From the NCBI GenBank assembly GCA_036172665.1, contig CM069874.1, forward strand, positions 26,619,946-26,683,945: a stretch of 64,000 nucleotides of DNA, written 5' to 3'. The notes under the pieces are model-generated. The model saw only the letters and a list, made by a program, of their open reading frames with translations, was not told the DNA's origin and did no database searches. The translations under genes were made by a program, and so were the position numbers. This DNA comes from Prosopocoilus inquinatus. Lineage: Eukaryota > Arthropoda > Insecta > Coleoptera > Lucanidae. Positions 33,950-45,146 of this stretch are shown here, in pieces. Position 1 is the first letter of the stretch, and every line of letters starts with the position of its first letter.

Positions 33950-34723
33950 ATGGCCTTAGTTTGGCCAAGGTTGGTAGAGCTGGACTGTGTATTAGGTGGT
34001 ATTAGCACCGATTACTACTCAGATGCGAAGGCTGGCATTTCCGTCATTTCTCAAGCCGCTATTGTTTTGGCGATATATTAATCAGATAGTGTGAGATTAC
34101 GAATTACACTTAATAAAATGATTTCACTTTATTTTCGTTACCATTTTTATTCGTTGAACAAAATAACAAATGATGAAAGGTGTATTAATGTATTAATACT
34201 GCCATACGCTGCAGTTTTCAAACTTCGCTCTATATCAACTACCTTGAAAATGGCTGAAGATTACGGAATTTTGCCGCGCAACATCAAAGGTGCCGCCCGG
34301 AGCATTCATGTCTGTGTAGTAATCTGTGGTATTAGTTGGTTGCCTTAATCAGCGGAGGGTACAGAGGGTGCATATCTCCTTACGTCACGTCATGTGATAA
34401 ATTCCATTATATTAAAGAGCTTTTTGTGTTATTTGACCAATAGTACCACAGAATTGATTCCATTTTTAGTGAATTAGATTAAGCTTTAGGAAACAGATTG
34501 AAACTCACTCTATTTACTACACTGTGACGGATACAGGTTTCGTGTGACGTCACAAGTTACTTTAGCGGGGAGGAAATTTTAAACTGCATATTAAATGGGA
34601 AAAAGGCAACCTACAAGATGCAATATCAGTTTGACCAAATTTCAGTTTGGCCAAGGTTCGTAGAGCAATTTTCGATTTTCAATGCAAACTTTTGTTCCTC
34701 TGACCATTGCTCTGGCGTTTGAA
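33950..34723. repeat. Dispersed repeat related to 60.1-60.5 kb
   Basis: Contains ggccaaggttggtagagctg at 33961 and again (ggccaaggttcgtagagc) at 34650, plus cgtgtgacgtcacaagttac near 34540. The same pieces occur inverted at 60290-60530. Its ends are not defined and it carries no coding frame that I recognise. Confidence 0.6.
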
Positions 34724-34731
34724 GCTCGGTA

Positions 34732-35620
34732 TAAAGTCCCTAGATTACTAAAGTACCGCAATTGATTAAGCCAATGTAAATTTAAAATTGACCCAAAATG
34801 GCGGATAAAATGCATCTAACTAACGACTAACATCCTCATAGTTTTGACAGATTAATAAAAAAGGCTTGCTGATCTGCAGATTTATGATTACAAAAACTGA
34901 CCAGAAAAGAGTGTTTAATTATTTAAAAATCCTCAAGATATAAGAAACGAGACACGGCGTCAATAGTGGCTATGCGGCTATAATTTATTTATTTAACCGA
35001 AGTGACACCGAAGTTATCTATCTACCTGAAATTGGCGCTCTTTTTGTGAGGTGGATCTGAGGAATAAATTATTTTTAGTACTAAAATACTCCATAATAAA
35101 TACAGGCATGTTTTCCAAGTAATCAGTTTGTTGTTCGTTTTATTTGTAGAAATTCTCTCTTTAAAAATTGCACATTTTATTCAAGTACTGATGTTACTCG
35201 AGGCAGTGAATTTAAGTTTCTTTTGAAGTAAGAGGTATGTACAAAACTAAATATTCTTAAATGGGAATCATATAATATTGTGAAATACGTTTCAGATAAA
35301 AATTATTGATTTCGTAAATGAGTTTATGTAACAAAATACTTTCATTTCAATTCCAACTTGCCATGATATTTGTCAATGACGTTTAATTAAAAATAAACAA
35401 ATATAACCAATTTATTTGTAAAAATAAACCATTTTTCAATAAAACTATCCAAAATTCATTAAGGCATAATAATAAATTAAATAAAACTTTAAAACAAAGC
35501 AATTTGTATAGATAAAGTGTACAATTTTCTTATTTATACGCAAAATAATTTGAAATTTTAGCGCGCTTATTTTGACCCAAAATGGTGTATTTGCGGTGCT
35601 TTAGCTATCTAAGGACTTTA
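34732..35620. mobile_element. Non-autonomous hAT-like element, 8-bp target duplication
   Basis: Exact 8-bp direct repeat GCTCGGTA at 34724-34731 and 35621-35628. Ends are inverted: TAAAGTCCCTAGATTACTAA at the left, complemented at the right with few changes (GCTATCTAAGGACTTTA), continuing to the ACCGCAA block. No transposase codons. 8-bp duplications are typical of hAT elements. It interrupts the 33.95-kb repeat. Confidence 0.8.
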
Positions 35621-36205
35621 GCTCGGTACATAGATATATAAGTAAAGATACGCCGTCTCCATGTAAACGTACGTCGTTTATTGGGAAAACATATTACAGA
35701 ATACTATACATCTCTTCATTTCACTCGATATGATTTCGTTGCATTTCCCCTCTTTCTCGCTTGCAAAAATAGAGCGTTATGTCTTATACATATTTATTGT
35801 GCAGCGGCGGCAGTGGCTATGCGTCGGCCACACAGCTAGCGTGATTAGTAATATTTAATTTGCGTAATAAAATTGCTTATACGTCTGCAGTTTCACATGG
35901 ATATTTTTATAAAGTCAAATAATTCAATAAATTTTATAAAAACGGGTAATCTTGTATTTTAGCAATCCCTAACATGTGTGTGTGCGAGAAATTAGGAAAT
36001 TTTAGCGTTTAATGCTTGGACGTTTACATAAAGTGAGGTTAGGGTTTCCAGTTCCCCGTTTTGTATTTTAGAGGATTTGATAAAATAAAATTAAGAACCA
36101 AGGATGAAAATAGGAGACATCGTTGTTTTCAATAAAATTCTCTTTTATAGTATCGGTAACGACATTAATAAAAACCTGGTTAAGGCTGTTTGCTCGGCCC
36201 CAAAA

Positions 36206-36457
36206 TCGTTTTTCCCATTTCCTGGGCTTATTTTTCATTAAAATCGTACCAATTTTTCGCGAAAAATTTTTAAATAGATTCTGTTAGGCGGCTAAAGGCT
36301 CGTTTTTCGAGAATTGCCAAAAAGGCCTTAAAAAAAATTAAAATTAAAAAAATTCGAAAATATAAGCCTTTAGCCGAAATTTCGCAGTATTCAATAATAA
36401 TAAACCGTTTAGTTTTTTTTTTTATTTTTAAAAATAAGGTCAGGAAATGGGAAACAA
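36206..36457. repeat. Foldback MITE, ~250 bp
   Basis: GTTTTTCCCATTTCCTGG at 36209 is mirrored by the complement near 36440, and an inner pair (gcggctaaaggctcg near 36292 against agcctttagccg near 36365) continues the fold. No coding content. Confidence 0.65.
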
Positions 36458-37256
36458 ATTAGAAATTTTCGGAATGAAATCGCTGAAATCAAATGTGGTA
36501 TGTGATACACGCTAGCTCCGCCTTCGGGCCTAGTGCAAGAGGGGCGAATTCGCACATTCATTCTCCCGATTTAGTGACAGATGAAGAGTATGAGTGAGAG
36601 CGAATGCGTTTCAGTGCGTGTATGAGTGAAACACAGAATACACGCACCGTAAACACACGAACGCTACCGAGCGCTGCCAGAAAATAATTCTACAAAGATT
36701 TCTCTTTTCAGAGTCGTGCTTTTTGGTAAATTTTTTTACGGTACATTGAAAGAAACATTTTTGTCATAATAAACTTCTGCAAATCTGGTAGTCATGCACT
36801 TAATTAGTTTTAAAAAGGGGATGTTCAATATTTTGCTCAATATTTTGTTATTTATTTGTGTACACATTTACCTTGACATCATTAAAAATGCCTGTTAATG
36901 CATGTAATTAATATTATGTGATAACACAGGAATAAACAATAAGTAAAATGGGTCGGTGATGTAACATTTTGAATATCAAGTTCACCCAAATAGTGAAACG
37001 GAACTGCGTCAAATAATTTTTGTTTCTACACAACTAATTGAATAAAATATAAATACTTGATGAATACGAGGATTCAGATCTCATCAACTGTAACCTAATC
37101 TACAACCACGGTTTCAAATTTGTAAGTGCATCTGCAGTATACGATATTTTTAAACATTCGTCAAGCATCTCAAAAAAAAAAAATTAAAAGCTTGTTTTTG
37201 ATCCTGTTAATATTAACTTTCTGGTGATAATAGTGCGGCCATTTTGAATCATATTG
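36458..37256. other. No gene; short GC-richer stretch
   Basis: 36500-36680 is richer in GC with many TGAGTG/GAGCG words and no open frame. It could be a solo LTR or promoter-like remnant. The rest is AT-rich. Confidence 0.35.
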
Positions 37257-37258
37257 TA

Positions 37259-37592
37259 CTACACACTAAAAGAATCTGGAACACGTAATACGTTCTGTTG
37301 TAAATACGAGGAGTTAATTATTGTTGCTATCATGTATTCGTCCGTTTGTTTATTTCCGTGTTTTTTAAGTTTCTCTAGAAACAAGTTTAAAGTTGCATTC
37401 AAACTAATAGCGTTTTCCACTGGCTGCACTAGTGCGCACTGAGTGTATTTCCAACTCGTTTCAGCTTTATGTAATAAAACGAGATGGAGATACACTCAGT
37501 GCATACCGGTGCAGCCAGCAGAAAACGCTATAATAAAATAACTCAAATATGTATGCACAACAATTGTCTCAATTTTTTTTTAGTGGACATAG
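37259..37592. mobile_element. TA-flanked MITE carrying a nested MITE
   Basis: Diverged relative of 13555-13738: ctggaacacgtaatacgtt and gcattcaaactaata match ctgggacatgtaatacgtc and gcattgaaactaata there. TA at 37257-37258 and 37593-37594. Part of the length difference is the insertion at 37408-37530. Confidence 0.65.
37408..37530. mobile_element. 123-bp palindromic MITE, TAA target duplication
   Basis: Almost a perfect hairpin: TAGCGTTTTCCACTGGCTGC against its complement, arms near 55 bp around a short loop. TAA occurs on both sides (37405-37407 and 37531-37533). Removing the element and one TAA restores the text of the empty relative at 13675-13690 exactly (aaactaataaaataa). A 3-bp TWA duplication is the mark of PIF/Harbinger elements. 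Confidence 0.8.
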
Positions 37593-38083
37593 TACAGTTA
37601 GATATTATATGGCATTATATAATATGGAATCTTGCAGAGCAGATTTCAAATACAGATCTATTTCAGAATTGTCACCAGATTATCAGAAAGAGGTTTCAAC
37701 TGTCCAGATCGATCAGGATCGTTATTTTAATTTTCTTTTAAAGCCAGTATAGGCAGCATATGTTCTAAATGAAAATATTTTAACTTCGGCTTCATTTTAT
37801 GCCAAAAATTGTCATCTTTTTTAATCTGAAAAAGAAAACGTATTACAGGTGTGTTGTAAATGTAAATTGTTGTTATTTTTTCTAAAATCGTCTATAATTT
37901 CTATTTTATACACTAGTCTTCAAAACCAAATCGGTTTTACTTATTTTATTGTCAAAATAATAGCTTTCGTGTGCTTAAAAGTTGAAACTATTACAAAAAT
38001 AATCTTATAAGATTTCAGAAAAAAATAATGTATTATGATGAATTCAGAACTTTCTTGACGTTTATGTAAATAACATTACTTGT

Positions 38084-38700
38084 TCACATATCATTCCCAA
38101 AGGTGTCCATACAATGAATACAACTATTCGTTAAAGCCAACTGCCCTTGAATCCGATAATAGTAGATATGTGTTTTCTTCAGTTTCACAGTATTGCAATC
38201 CAAAAAGAAATAGGGCATAACTTTCATCTTTGCTGCTTCCTGAGGAGTTATTTTGAACTTCGCTAACTTATAGGGACACTTGATCTCAATTATAGCATCC
38301 TCACCAACTAGTCCATCAGGACTAGCTCCAAGATACGGCATTTCTTTAGATATAAATAATCCGCCGTTCAACTTTATGTCCAAATTCCTGTGAAAATTGT
38401 TTTCTCGCAATTTCTTCATGGTTACGGCACCAATTTGTAACTATACTTTCGCAAAATTAGAGGAAATTAATTTTTACGCCAATTTTTTGGTATCAGTTGT
38501 TTGACGTCTTTTACAGACAATACCAAATTTCGTTGCTGTTAGTCTTCGCTCTTTATGCCATTTCACTTTGGTGTTTTGGCCAACAGTGTTTCCCTCTAAC
38601 GATTCTAACTCTACCTGGGTCCTGCTCAAGTAGATCATTAAAGATGATTTATTTTCTTCTAAGTTTTTAAGAGGGATCACCTCTTCTATTAGTCCGTAGT
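38084..38700 (-). pseudogene. YqaJ-type (lambda exonuclease-like) ORF from a mobile element
   Basis: Two minus-strand blocks in different frames. The first (38680-38474) has VKWHKERRLTATKFGIVCKR, the usual 'W..eR..RiTaSkFG' entry of transposon-borne YqaJ proteins. The second (38419-38084) has the nuclease core: GGLFISKEMPYLGASPDGLV, with the catalytic Asp in SPDG, and AIIEIKCPY with the E-X-K pair. A frameshift near 38400 and a stop near 38473 break it. YqaJ is an RecB-like nuclease fold; in insects these ORFs occur in dispersed repeats and some DNA viruses. The upstream part (to 38770) shows only weak codons. I cannot name the element. Confidence 0.75.
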
Positions 38701-39227
38701 CACCCTCAGCTTCGGCTGCCTGTTTTCTTTTCTACCTTGCCCAAGAAATAGTCGTGCTCTGCATTTTCGGTAAAAACGTCTCCTACGCAACTTTGACGTA
38801 TACAGTGTACCCGGATAGAAAGATGATTAAATTAGCAAAAGGTGCAGGTTCGAGAGCTTATTAAGAATCCATTTTCAATTATTACTTGTCATGGCCAACT
38901 TGATTATATTGAGATGCGGTTTGAACTAGTTTGCACGATAATTTAAGTACTTTTATGGGCACTTAATAAAACTAATCCCATTTTTACAAATTTTCAATAA
39001 TCTAACCTAACCTTAAAATTTTAAATTGGTGATTTTGTTGGCCCTTTTAAGAGAGACTTTTTTTCTAAATGCAATGATGTATCACATGATATGGAAACTT
39101 CTTCAAAATTTTGGGAAACAGAACTTATTCTTTTTATGAATAGAAATCGCTAGTGCCATGATCACAAAACTTTGTTATCGAGACTGTTGCAAGCTAACCG
39201 CGCCCTTGTTAACGTTGGTAATAAACG

Positions 39228-39752
39228 GGCGTTTACATTACATACATATTTGTATTATACATGTGTCCTACATATTGTTTGACAAGTCTGGAATGAATCT
39301 GAAATTTGTCTCATACTACTATTACATTTTTCATGTATTTGACATGTATCCGACATGTCTTACCAGACAGATTTGTATTCCAAATTAATGGAAAATACAG
39401 CGATCGCAGATCATACAAAGGTACTTTACGCACGTGCAGAATAGTTAGCTGTTTTAAAGTATTAAGCGATCTGATGGTTTGTGACGATGGAGTGATCCAA
39501 AAAGAGCATAGTAATATTATGCTGCCGCGGCCAAAAACAAAAATTGATTGTCATCTTTCACGAGCGATACTTTTTCTTATTATTAAATACTAGATATGTA
39601 GCGAACAGGTCACATAGAGTAAACGATGTCCTGTGCTAGTATTTGTCGAAGACTTGTGCTAAAGATTCATCAGGATTTGTATGCGACAAGTCGACAGTTT
39701 TGTAAAGATTTGTTTTTGAATTTATTGAAGACATGTATGTAATGTAAGCACT
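39228..39752. repeat. Inner element with GTTTACATTACATACAT ends
   Basis: GCGTTTACATTACATACATA at 39231 is mirrored by the complement near 39728-39747. It sits inside the long-TIR element. The interior has direct and inverted copies of ACATGTC-like words, suggesting subterminal binding repeats. Confidence 0.5.
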
Positions 39753-39787
39753 CCTTAAGGATTGCAGAACTTTAAATAGGTCTCGAT

Positions 39788-39904
39788 TCACTTGATTGCG
39801 ACTATACGTATACCAAGTGCTACAAGAACGTAGAACTTACTCGTGAAATATACGAAGCTCAGTATCCAGAAAAGGCTACACAGATGAAGCTGCAGTGCCA
39901 CTGA
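39788..39904 (+). pseudogene. Fragment of DUF4817 helix-turn-helix domain
   Basis: Open codons give KCYKNVELTREIYEAQYPEK, which matches the helix-turn-helix domain (DUF4817) found at the start of insect mariner-like transposases. It aligns with KCYKNFRVAAETYYNSFPEE in the element at 63.4 kb. It stops after about 37 codons. It lies within the long-TIR element and may be what is left of its transposase. Confidence 0.55.
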
Positions 39905-40569
39905 TCGTTCGTGGACAATCGTGTACAAGCGATTAAAATTTTAGACCAATGAAATTCTTATCTTTTTGGCACATCATACCCCTAGCTGATGTGATATTGG
40001 TTTAAAATTTTAATGGCTCGCTCACCATTGGCTGCAATCGATCAGTGCCACTGCAGAATAACTTGATAAACAAAAAGCAAAATTTCTGTGATCATGGCAC
40101 TAGCGATTTCTGTTCGTAAAAAGAATAAGTTCGGTTTTTCAAAATTTTGAAGAAGTCTCCATATCGTGTGCTACATCATTGCATTCAGAAATAAATTTTC
40201 TCTTATAAAGGTCAAGAAAATTAGGGAGTACCAATTTAAAATTTTAAGGTTAGGTTAGATTATTGAAAATTTGTAAAAATGAGATTAGTTTTATTAAGTG
40301 CCCATAAAAGTAATTAAATTATCATGCAAACTAGTTTAAACCGCATCTCAATATCTTAAATAACAAAAAAGTTACGGCAAATAAAAGAAATGAGGAGATA
40401 TTGGTTTTAGTAAAATTTTAACCAAGTTGGCCATGACAAGTAAGTTTGAAAATGGATTCTTAATGAGCTCTCGAACCTGCATCTTTTTGCTACTTTAATC
40501 ATCTCTCTATCTCTTCAAAGACAGAAGTTACCCATGCTGTCCCTACGTATCCGGGCACACTGTATACTT

Positions 40570-42320
40570 TGGTATATTTGCCTGGACTTTTCCCGATCAT
40601 TCTCTTATAAATGCGGTGGTGATATTGCTCACTGAAATTTTAAGAAAGGCTCGCAGCGTGGCATTTCACTTCGTAGCTATTTTTCAAAGAGAAGTTAACT
40701 CTTTTTCCACCAACAAATTTTGAAACAATTGAAATGTACGTCTCCGCTGCATTAATGTTCATATTTAAAAGTAAACTGTGCATTATGCGTCAAAAGATTG
40801 CAGCAAGCAATAATATCATGAAGTCATCCACATTCTACTAAGTCTGGAACTGAATTAATTTCATTATCTTTGAACCCGGTGCAAAAATAAACGTCACAAT
40901 CAGAATGATCGCCGATTACGTGCTTAGGGCAATGAATTATCCTCCTTTTTTAACGCATTAACTTGCTCTATGAGCGTCGGTACATTAGAGCAGTATTAAT
41001 TCCTATTCCAATAATCATAAGCACAATTATTCTGTATAATGTATATTTTTTCTTTACGTCCACTTTAAACCGCAATACTTCATTGTGCCTAATTTTAGTG
41101 CAGGATCTAGTCTAGTGTAGTCTAGATAAAAAAGCAACCCACGTAAAATTAAAAAAAAAAAACAATTTTATAGGGGTAATAATAACGGTAATGAAACAAC
41201 AAAATGACGTTATTGATTTACAGAGGAACATGCTATGCGTTTTTTTTTATGTCGTTTCAATTCTGATAAACTTTCACTTTCCGACAGACGTAGTTTTATT
41301 TTCCGAGTTTTACATAGTTTCTGTGTTAGATCAGGTCGCCGTTTTTATTTACATCACTTTTACATAAAAAAATTTACTCATCTGAGTGTGCGCTCGACCT
41401 TAGAATTTGCAGGAGGCCGCGGGCGGTAGCCATGTGAATGAGGCCTTATCGGAATATTCTCTTGTGGGTGTGTCAAACTGACACGTAAACCAATCAAAAA
41501 TAAAGATCAGTGACAGCAGAGTCATAAATTACAAGGAAAATGTTTAGGTGGTAATTCTGTTCTCTGTTCTTTTCGTTTGTGTGTAAAAATGCAGGAACAC
41601 ATGTTGAACGTATGTTTCTTCTAAATAGATGCGAAAAATAGTGATACGCCCATTTGAAATCGAGTTCAGCTGTAAGCGAGCATACAGCCTTAAGTGCAAA
41701 TCAGACTCAAGCACTGAGGGTTCCGTAGGTACCTAAATGCTGCTTTTTACTTTATTTTTAATATGCAACGTATCGTAGTCGTTAATTGAAGCCAATAGTA
41801 AGTACTTAGTTATTTAATTATGAATAAGAATAAAAATAGCTATTATTGTCCTCTAGTCTTGATATTAAAATATGCGACAAGATTTGTTTTCAGTCTAAAA
41901 ATGGGGGCGTCCTTTAAAACAGAGGACGTCTGGCAAACTTAAGCAGGGTGTTTGTATTGAATCTGAAAAGCCATTTTCTTTCTAGGCTTCAACGAATTTA
42001 TGTGTAGCAATATTTTTAATGAATTTATATGCATTATCCCTTCACGACCTTTTTACTATACAACAAGTTAGTCATTGAAAGTAGATTAACTTTAGAGTGC
42101 TGAGAGATGTTCTCAACCGTTCCTTCTGCGAATCCAGAGACCAACCGTTCGCTCACTCTTGATAACCGGGTTCAGAATCCGAAGGAACGATATGCAGATT
42201 TTTTCCTTTTTCACAAAGGAACTGCTCCAAACTCTTCAGGGACTTCAAGCTCTGTATTCCGTTTCACAAAACAGTTTTCCATTGAACAACTAACTTTGAG
42301 CGGCTCCAGGATTTAAGACC
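40570..42320. other. No recognisable gene
   Basis: AT-rich with a few 60-70 codon open frames (41235-41429, 42107-42316) that show no motif. Confidence 0.45.
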
Positions 42321-42321
42321 A

Positions 42322-43028
42322 GGGGGGCTATTCTCAAATGTCGAGTGGTGACACTAGAAATCGACAATTGTCGAAGACTAAAGTCGCACAAGTTTTGATT
42401 TCTGTATTCTCAAACACTATTCGAAGTGAATGTCGTACGCGACTCCGATTGTCGACGAAAAGATTTGACAACGTTGTATATTAGTTCAATTGAATAGCAT
42501 TCGGCCGCATATTTCATATTATTCAAGTTGGCAAATCTGAAATTTACCACCTAATTTTTGTTTATCAGTATCGTGCAGTAGAGGGCTCCCTCGTGCATCC
42601 AGACAACAAATTATGGAAACAAATAAAAAACAATATTGTAATGCGCGACAGAAAGAATTGTTAAGTAATTTAGTGCAGGTTGAGAATAATGTAGTAATTT
42701 TATGTGGAAAATTCACAAAAGATATATGAAATACATCATTGCCCCTTCATTTTCTTCTAAATTTTGAATAATAAATAATTCTTCTGCCATAATTTAATGC
42801 ACGAAATCAATAACCACTTCAACACACCTGCGAAATGAAATTACATAACCTCGTTCTGTTCGTGTCGTACACGACATGACAAATGGAGAGTGGTTTTGAC
42901 CACTCAACAATATCTCTACTAAAAATGTCGAAAATTTGTCGTACGCGACATTTGATAATTAGTTTTAGTAGACATTTTAGCAATGTCGCATTCGACATGC
43001 ACGTTTGCTGATTTGAGAATAAGGCCCC
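42322..43028. mobile_element. DNA element with GGGGCTTATTCTCAAAT ends
   Basis: Ends GGGGGGCTATTCTCAAAT and ATTTGAGAATAAGGCCCC are inverted copies. Just inside them a perfect or near-perfect short palindrome TGTCG-N4-CGACA recurs: 42431 (with final T), 42863, 42937, 42984, with a related TCGACAATTGTCGA near 42360. Such repeats probably bind the transposase. The terminal sequence resembles Harbinger/ISL2EU-type insect elements, but the target duplication is not clear. Confidence 0.7.
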
Positions 43029-43029
43029 T

Positions 43030-43830
43030 GGGGTGTTACAACTTGAAATGGAAAGTAGCTATCGTGGACAGTTTCGAATCTAGATTCGGAGAAACGTTTC
43101 AGTTGTTAAGACTCCTCTAGAATTACCCGGGAACAGTAATGATTAACTTTGTCAAAAAAGACCACAACTCCCGGACTATAAGATTACTTTTACTTTTACT
43201 ACTATATCCATGGCTCGGTACATCACATGGCGCCATCTATTAATGACTATTGAATAATTAGATGTGTCTAAACATTATTTGCAGGTTAAAAGAATGTCAT
43301 AAGACTTATTTCGGCAGTTTGTTTTTATTTGTTTGCAGAATGTGCCATGTGCGCGCCCTGGCTTACCAGAATTTGTTGATAAATGAAGGCATAAGTAGAT
43401 AAAGATCGAAAAATCGATTTTAGCATAAACATCGAAAATTATAAGTTAACGCACAAGTGGTGGCGGATCTTCGGTGTTACACCGTGAAGACTTTTATCTT
43501 TCCCCTTTTCTAATGTAGGGATCTGTTTACTAAAGCCACTTTTCTTAATGGTACAGTACTTACCACAAAATTTAACCAGCAATTCCAACCATTTTTGCCA
43601 CCTGGCTAAATCGTTTGAAATTTGAAAAAAAACTTTATTTCTATTTCCACCAGCGACGGCTCTCCGTAACAATACATGTGCGTCATGTATTGTTTGTTTT
43701 CTGTTCATGTCTACCTATGGTAAAAATCTCGTATTATCCAATAAAAAGTCTGCTTTTATCTAACGGTAAGTCTAGAGCGACCAAAAAAACGGCTCACTCA
43801 CCACTTAATTCAAATTAGAGCTTGGTATAA
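43030..43830. other. No recognisable gene
   Basis: Open frame at 43439-43708 (minus) shows no motif that I recognise. Confidence 0.4.
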
Positions 43831-43844
43831 GTATTTTATTTACA

Positions 43845-44106
43845 AAAATTTTGTGCAAATCGTTTTTGATTGCAGTGAGAACCTCGAGCAGCCTCTGGAC
43901 AGCTGTTTCAGCCCTGCTTGGGGCTTCTTCAGCAGAAACGTAGCTCGACATTCCCACTGCAGACCAAAAACGACTTGCCCAATTTATTTGCAAATGCGAT
44001 GTAAGAATGATGAACATATAAAATAGCGACATCTTACTATCGCTTTTTTTTTTTTTTTTGTTAGGTCAAAAAGCGATAGTAAGATGTCGCTATTTTATAT
44101 GTTCAT
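43845..44106. mobile_element. Hammerhead-ribozyme element, locus 4
   Basis: One full minus ribozyme unit, then a T run at 44044-44060 and only the plus-strand end segment (ttaggtcaaaaagcgatagt ... atgttcat). A 13-bp exact repeat TATTTTATTTACA flanks it (43832-43844 and 44107-44119). The two GCGATAGTAAGATGTCGC end pieces face each other across the T run. Confidence 0.85.
43885..43947 (-). ncRNA. Type-I hammerhead ribozyme, copy 4
   Basis: All 63 nt agree with the locus-1 copies: CUGAAGA, stem II AGCCC/GGGCU, GAAAC, triplet GUC, both halves of stem I. It should be able to fold and cleave. Confidence 0.85.
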
Positions 44107-44602
44107 TATTTTATTTACATTAAAAAGTTGGGTTAATTTGATTGACAGATATGGCAAATATATGACTAGTAAGAATTTGCCGCTTTCATTTAATACGTCA
44201 ATATTTGGCATACCGAGCACGCCACGTAAGGTACCTTCCAAGGCTTACTTTACAGAAACAGTTTTTTTTTGTAAATTGGAACGGCCATATAAACGTCAAG
44301 CTTATTGATAAAATTGGCCCTGGTTTGGCGTACTTTTTGGAACTTTCATGCAGCTGCATCGAAAGATTCCAGCTTGAAACGCTGTGTCAGCTTTCTTGTA
44401 CTGCGCAACAAAATGAGACATGGTGCCGTGTTTCACAGTTCATATTTCACAACTGCATGAAATCTCACAAGTGAGTTATCATGTTACAATAGGTATATTC
44501 TTTTTACCGCAAAATTCAGAGTAACTCAGCGGCACTCGGTAACCTTGGAAATTTGTATGTTTTTTTACACTCTCGTTGGTGAGGTTTGGTGAGATTTTAG
44601 GC

Positions 44603-45011
44603 GCTTTCCATTTGCCTTTGGGAACAGCTTTGGGCTGCTCTGGGACATAAGAGTCTCTGTTCCATTTAAAAAGGGGATCGGGGCGTCAAGTCTCGTTGAG
44701 TTCCTCCACCTTTCCCCTCGAGGATCGCTTTTGACTAGAGGCGTGAGGCACCAGTGGCAATTTTCATGGTCCTTGAGGTTAAGGCAAGCTCTATCTGGCG
44801 TATAAATGAATAGTTGAATAGTTTAAAATTATCCTAATCATTTACTTGCGAAAAATATTTAAATAACAAGTTTAATTGATCAAACTGACTTATAAATAAA
44901 ATGTGTTATCTTGCGCATAAAATTTCGTGTTCCATTTGCGAGCTTTTCAGAGCAGCTCCGAGTAGTCCCGAGTTCTGTGCCTCACGGGCATCACGCTCAC
45001 AAATGGAAAGC
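44603..45011. mobile_element. Insertion 1: element with GCTTTCCATTTG ends
   Basis: GCTTTCCATTTGCCTTTGGG at the left and its complement ..CACAAATGGAAAGC at the right bound a 409-bp insert that is absent from the other arm of the host element. GC-rich ends, AT-rich centre, no coding frame. Target duplication not clear. Confidence 0.6.
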
Positions 45012-45146
45012 AGCTTTCGTGAGCTACCTCCGAATCAATCAAATAGGGATTTAGGTTAGAATGCACGTGTATGTAATGACCAAATATCTCTTTTGACATT
45101 TGCACGATGTCAGTGGAATTAACTTGTTTTTTTATAGAACATTTAA

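Larger units (their letters stand above)
38803..40562. mobile_element. Long-TIR mariner-like element, 1.76 kb
   Basis: CAGTGTACCCGGATAG at the left and ..CCGGGCACACTG at the right, between TA dinucleotides (38801-38802 and 40563-40564). The inverted arms extend about 370 bases (gaacctgcacc.., catggccaacttg.., gcacttaataaaactaat.., ctagtgccatgatcacaaa.. all mirrored). The middle contains a second inverted-repeat element and a DUF4817 scrap. No complete transposase. Confidence 0.75.

Noticed and set aside
37549..37752. 68-codon frame beginning MYAQQLSQFF as a possible gene
   Set aside because: Its first part lies in the end of the 37.26-kb MITE and the rest shows no recognised motif.
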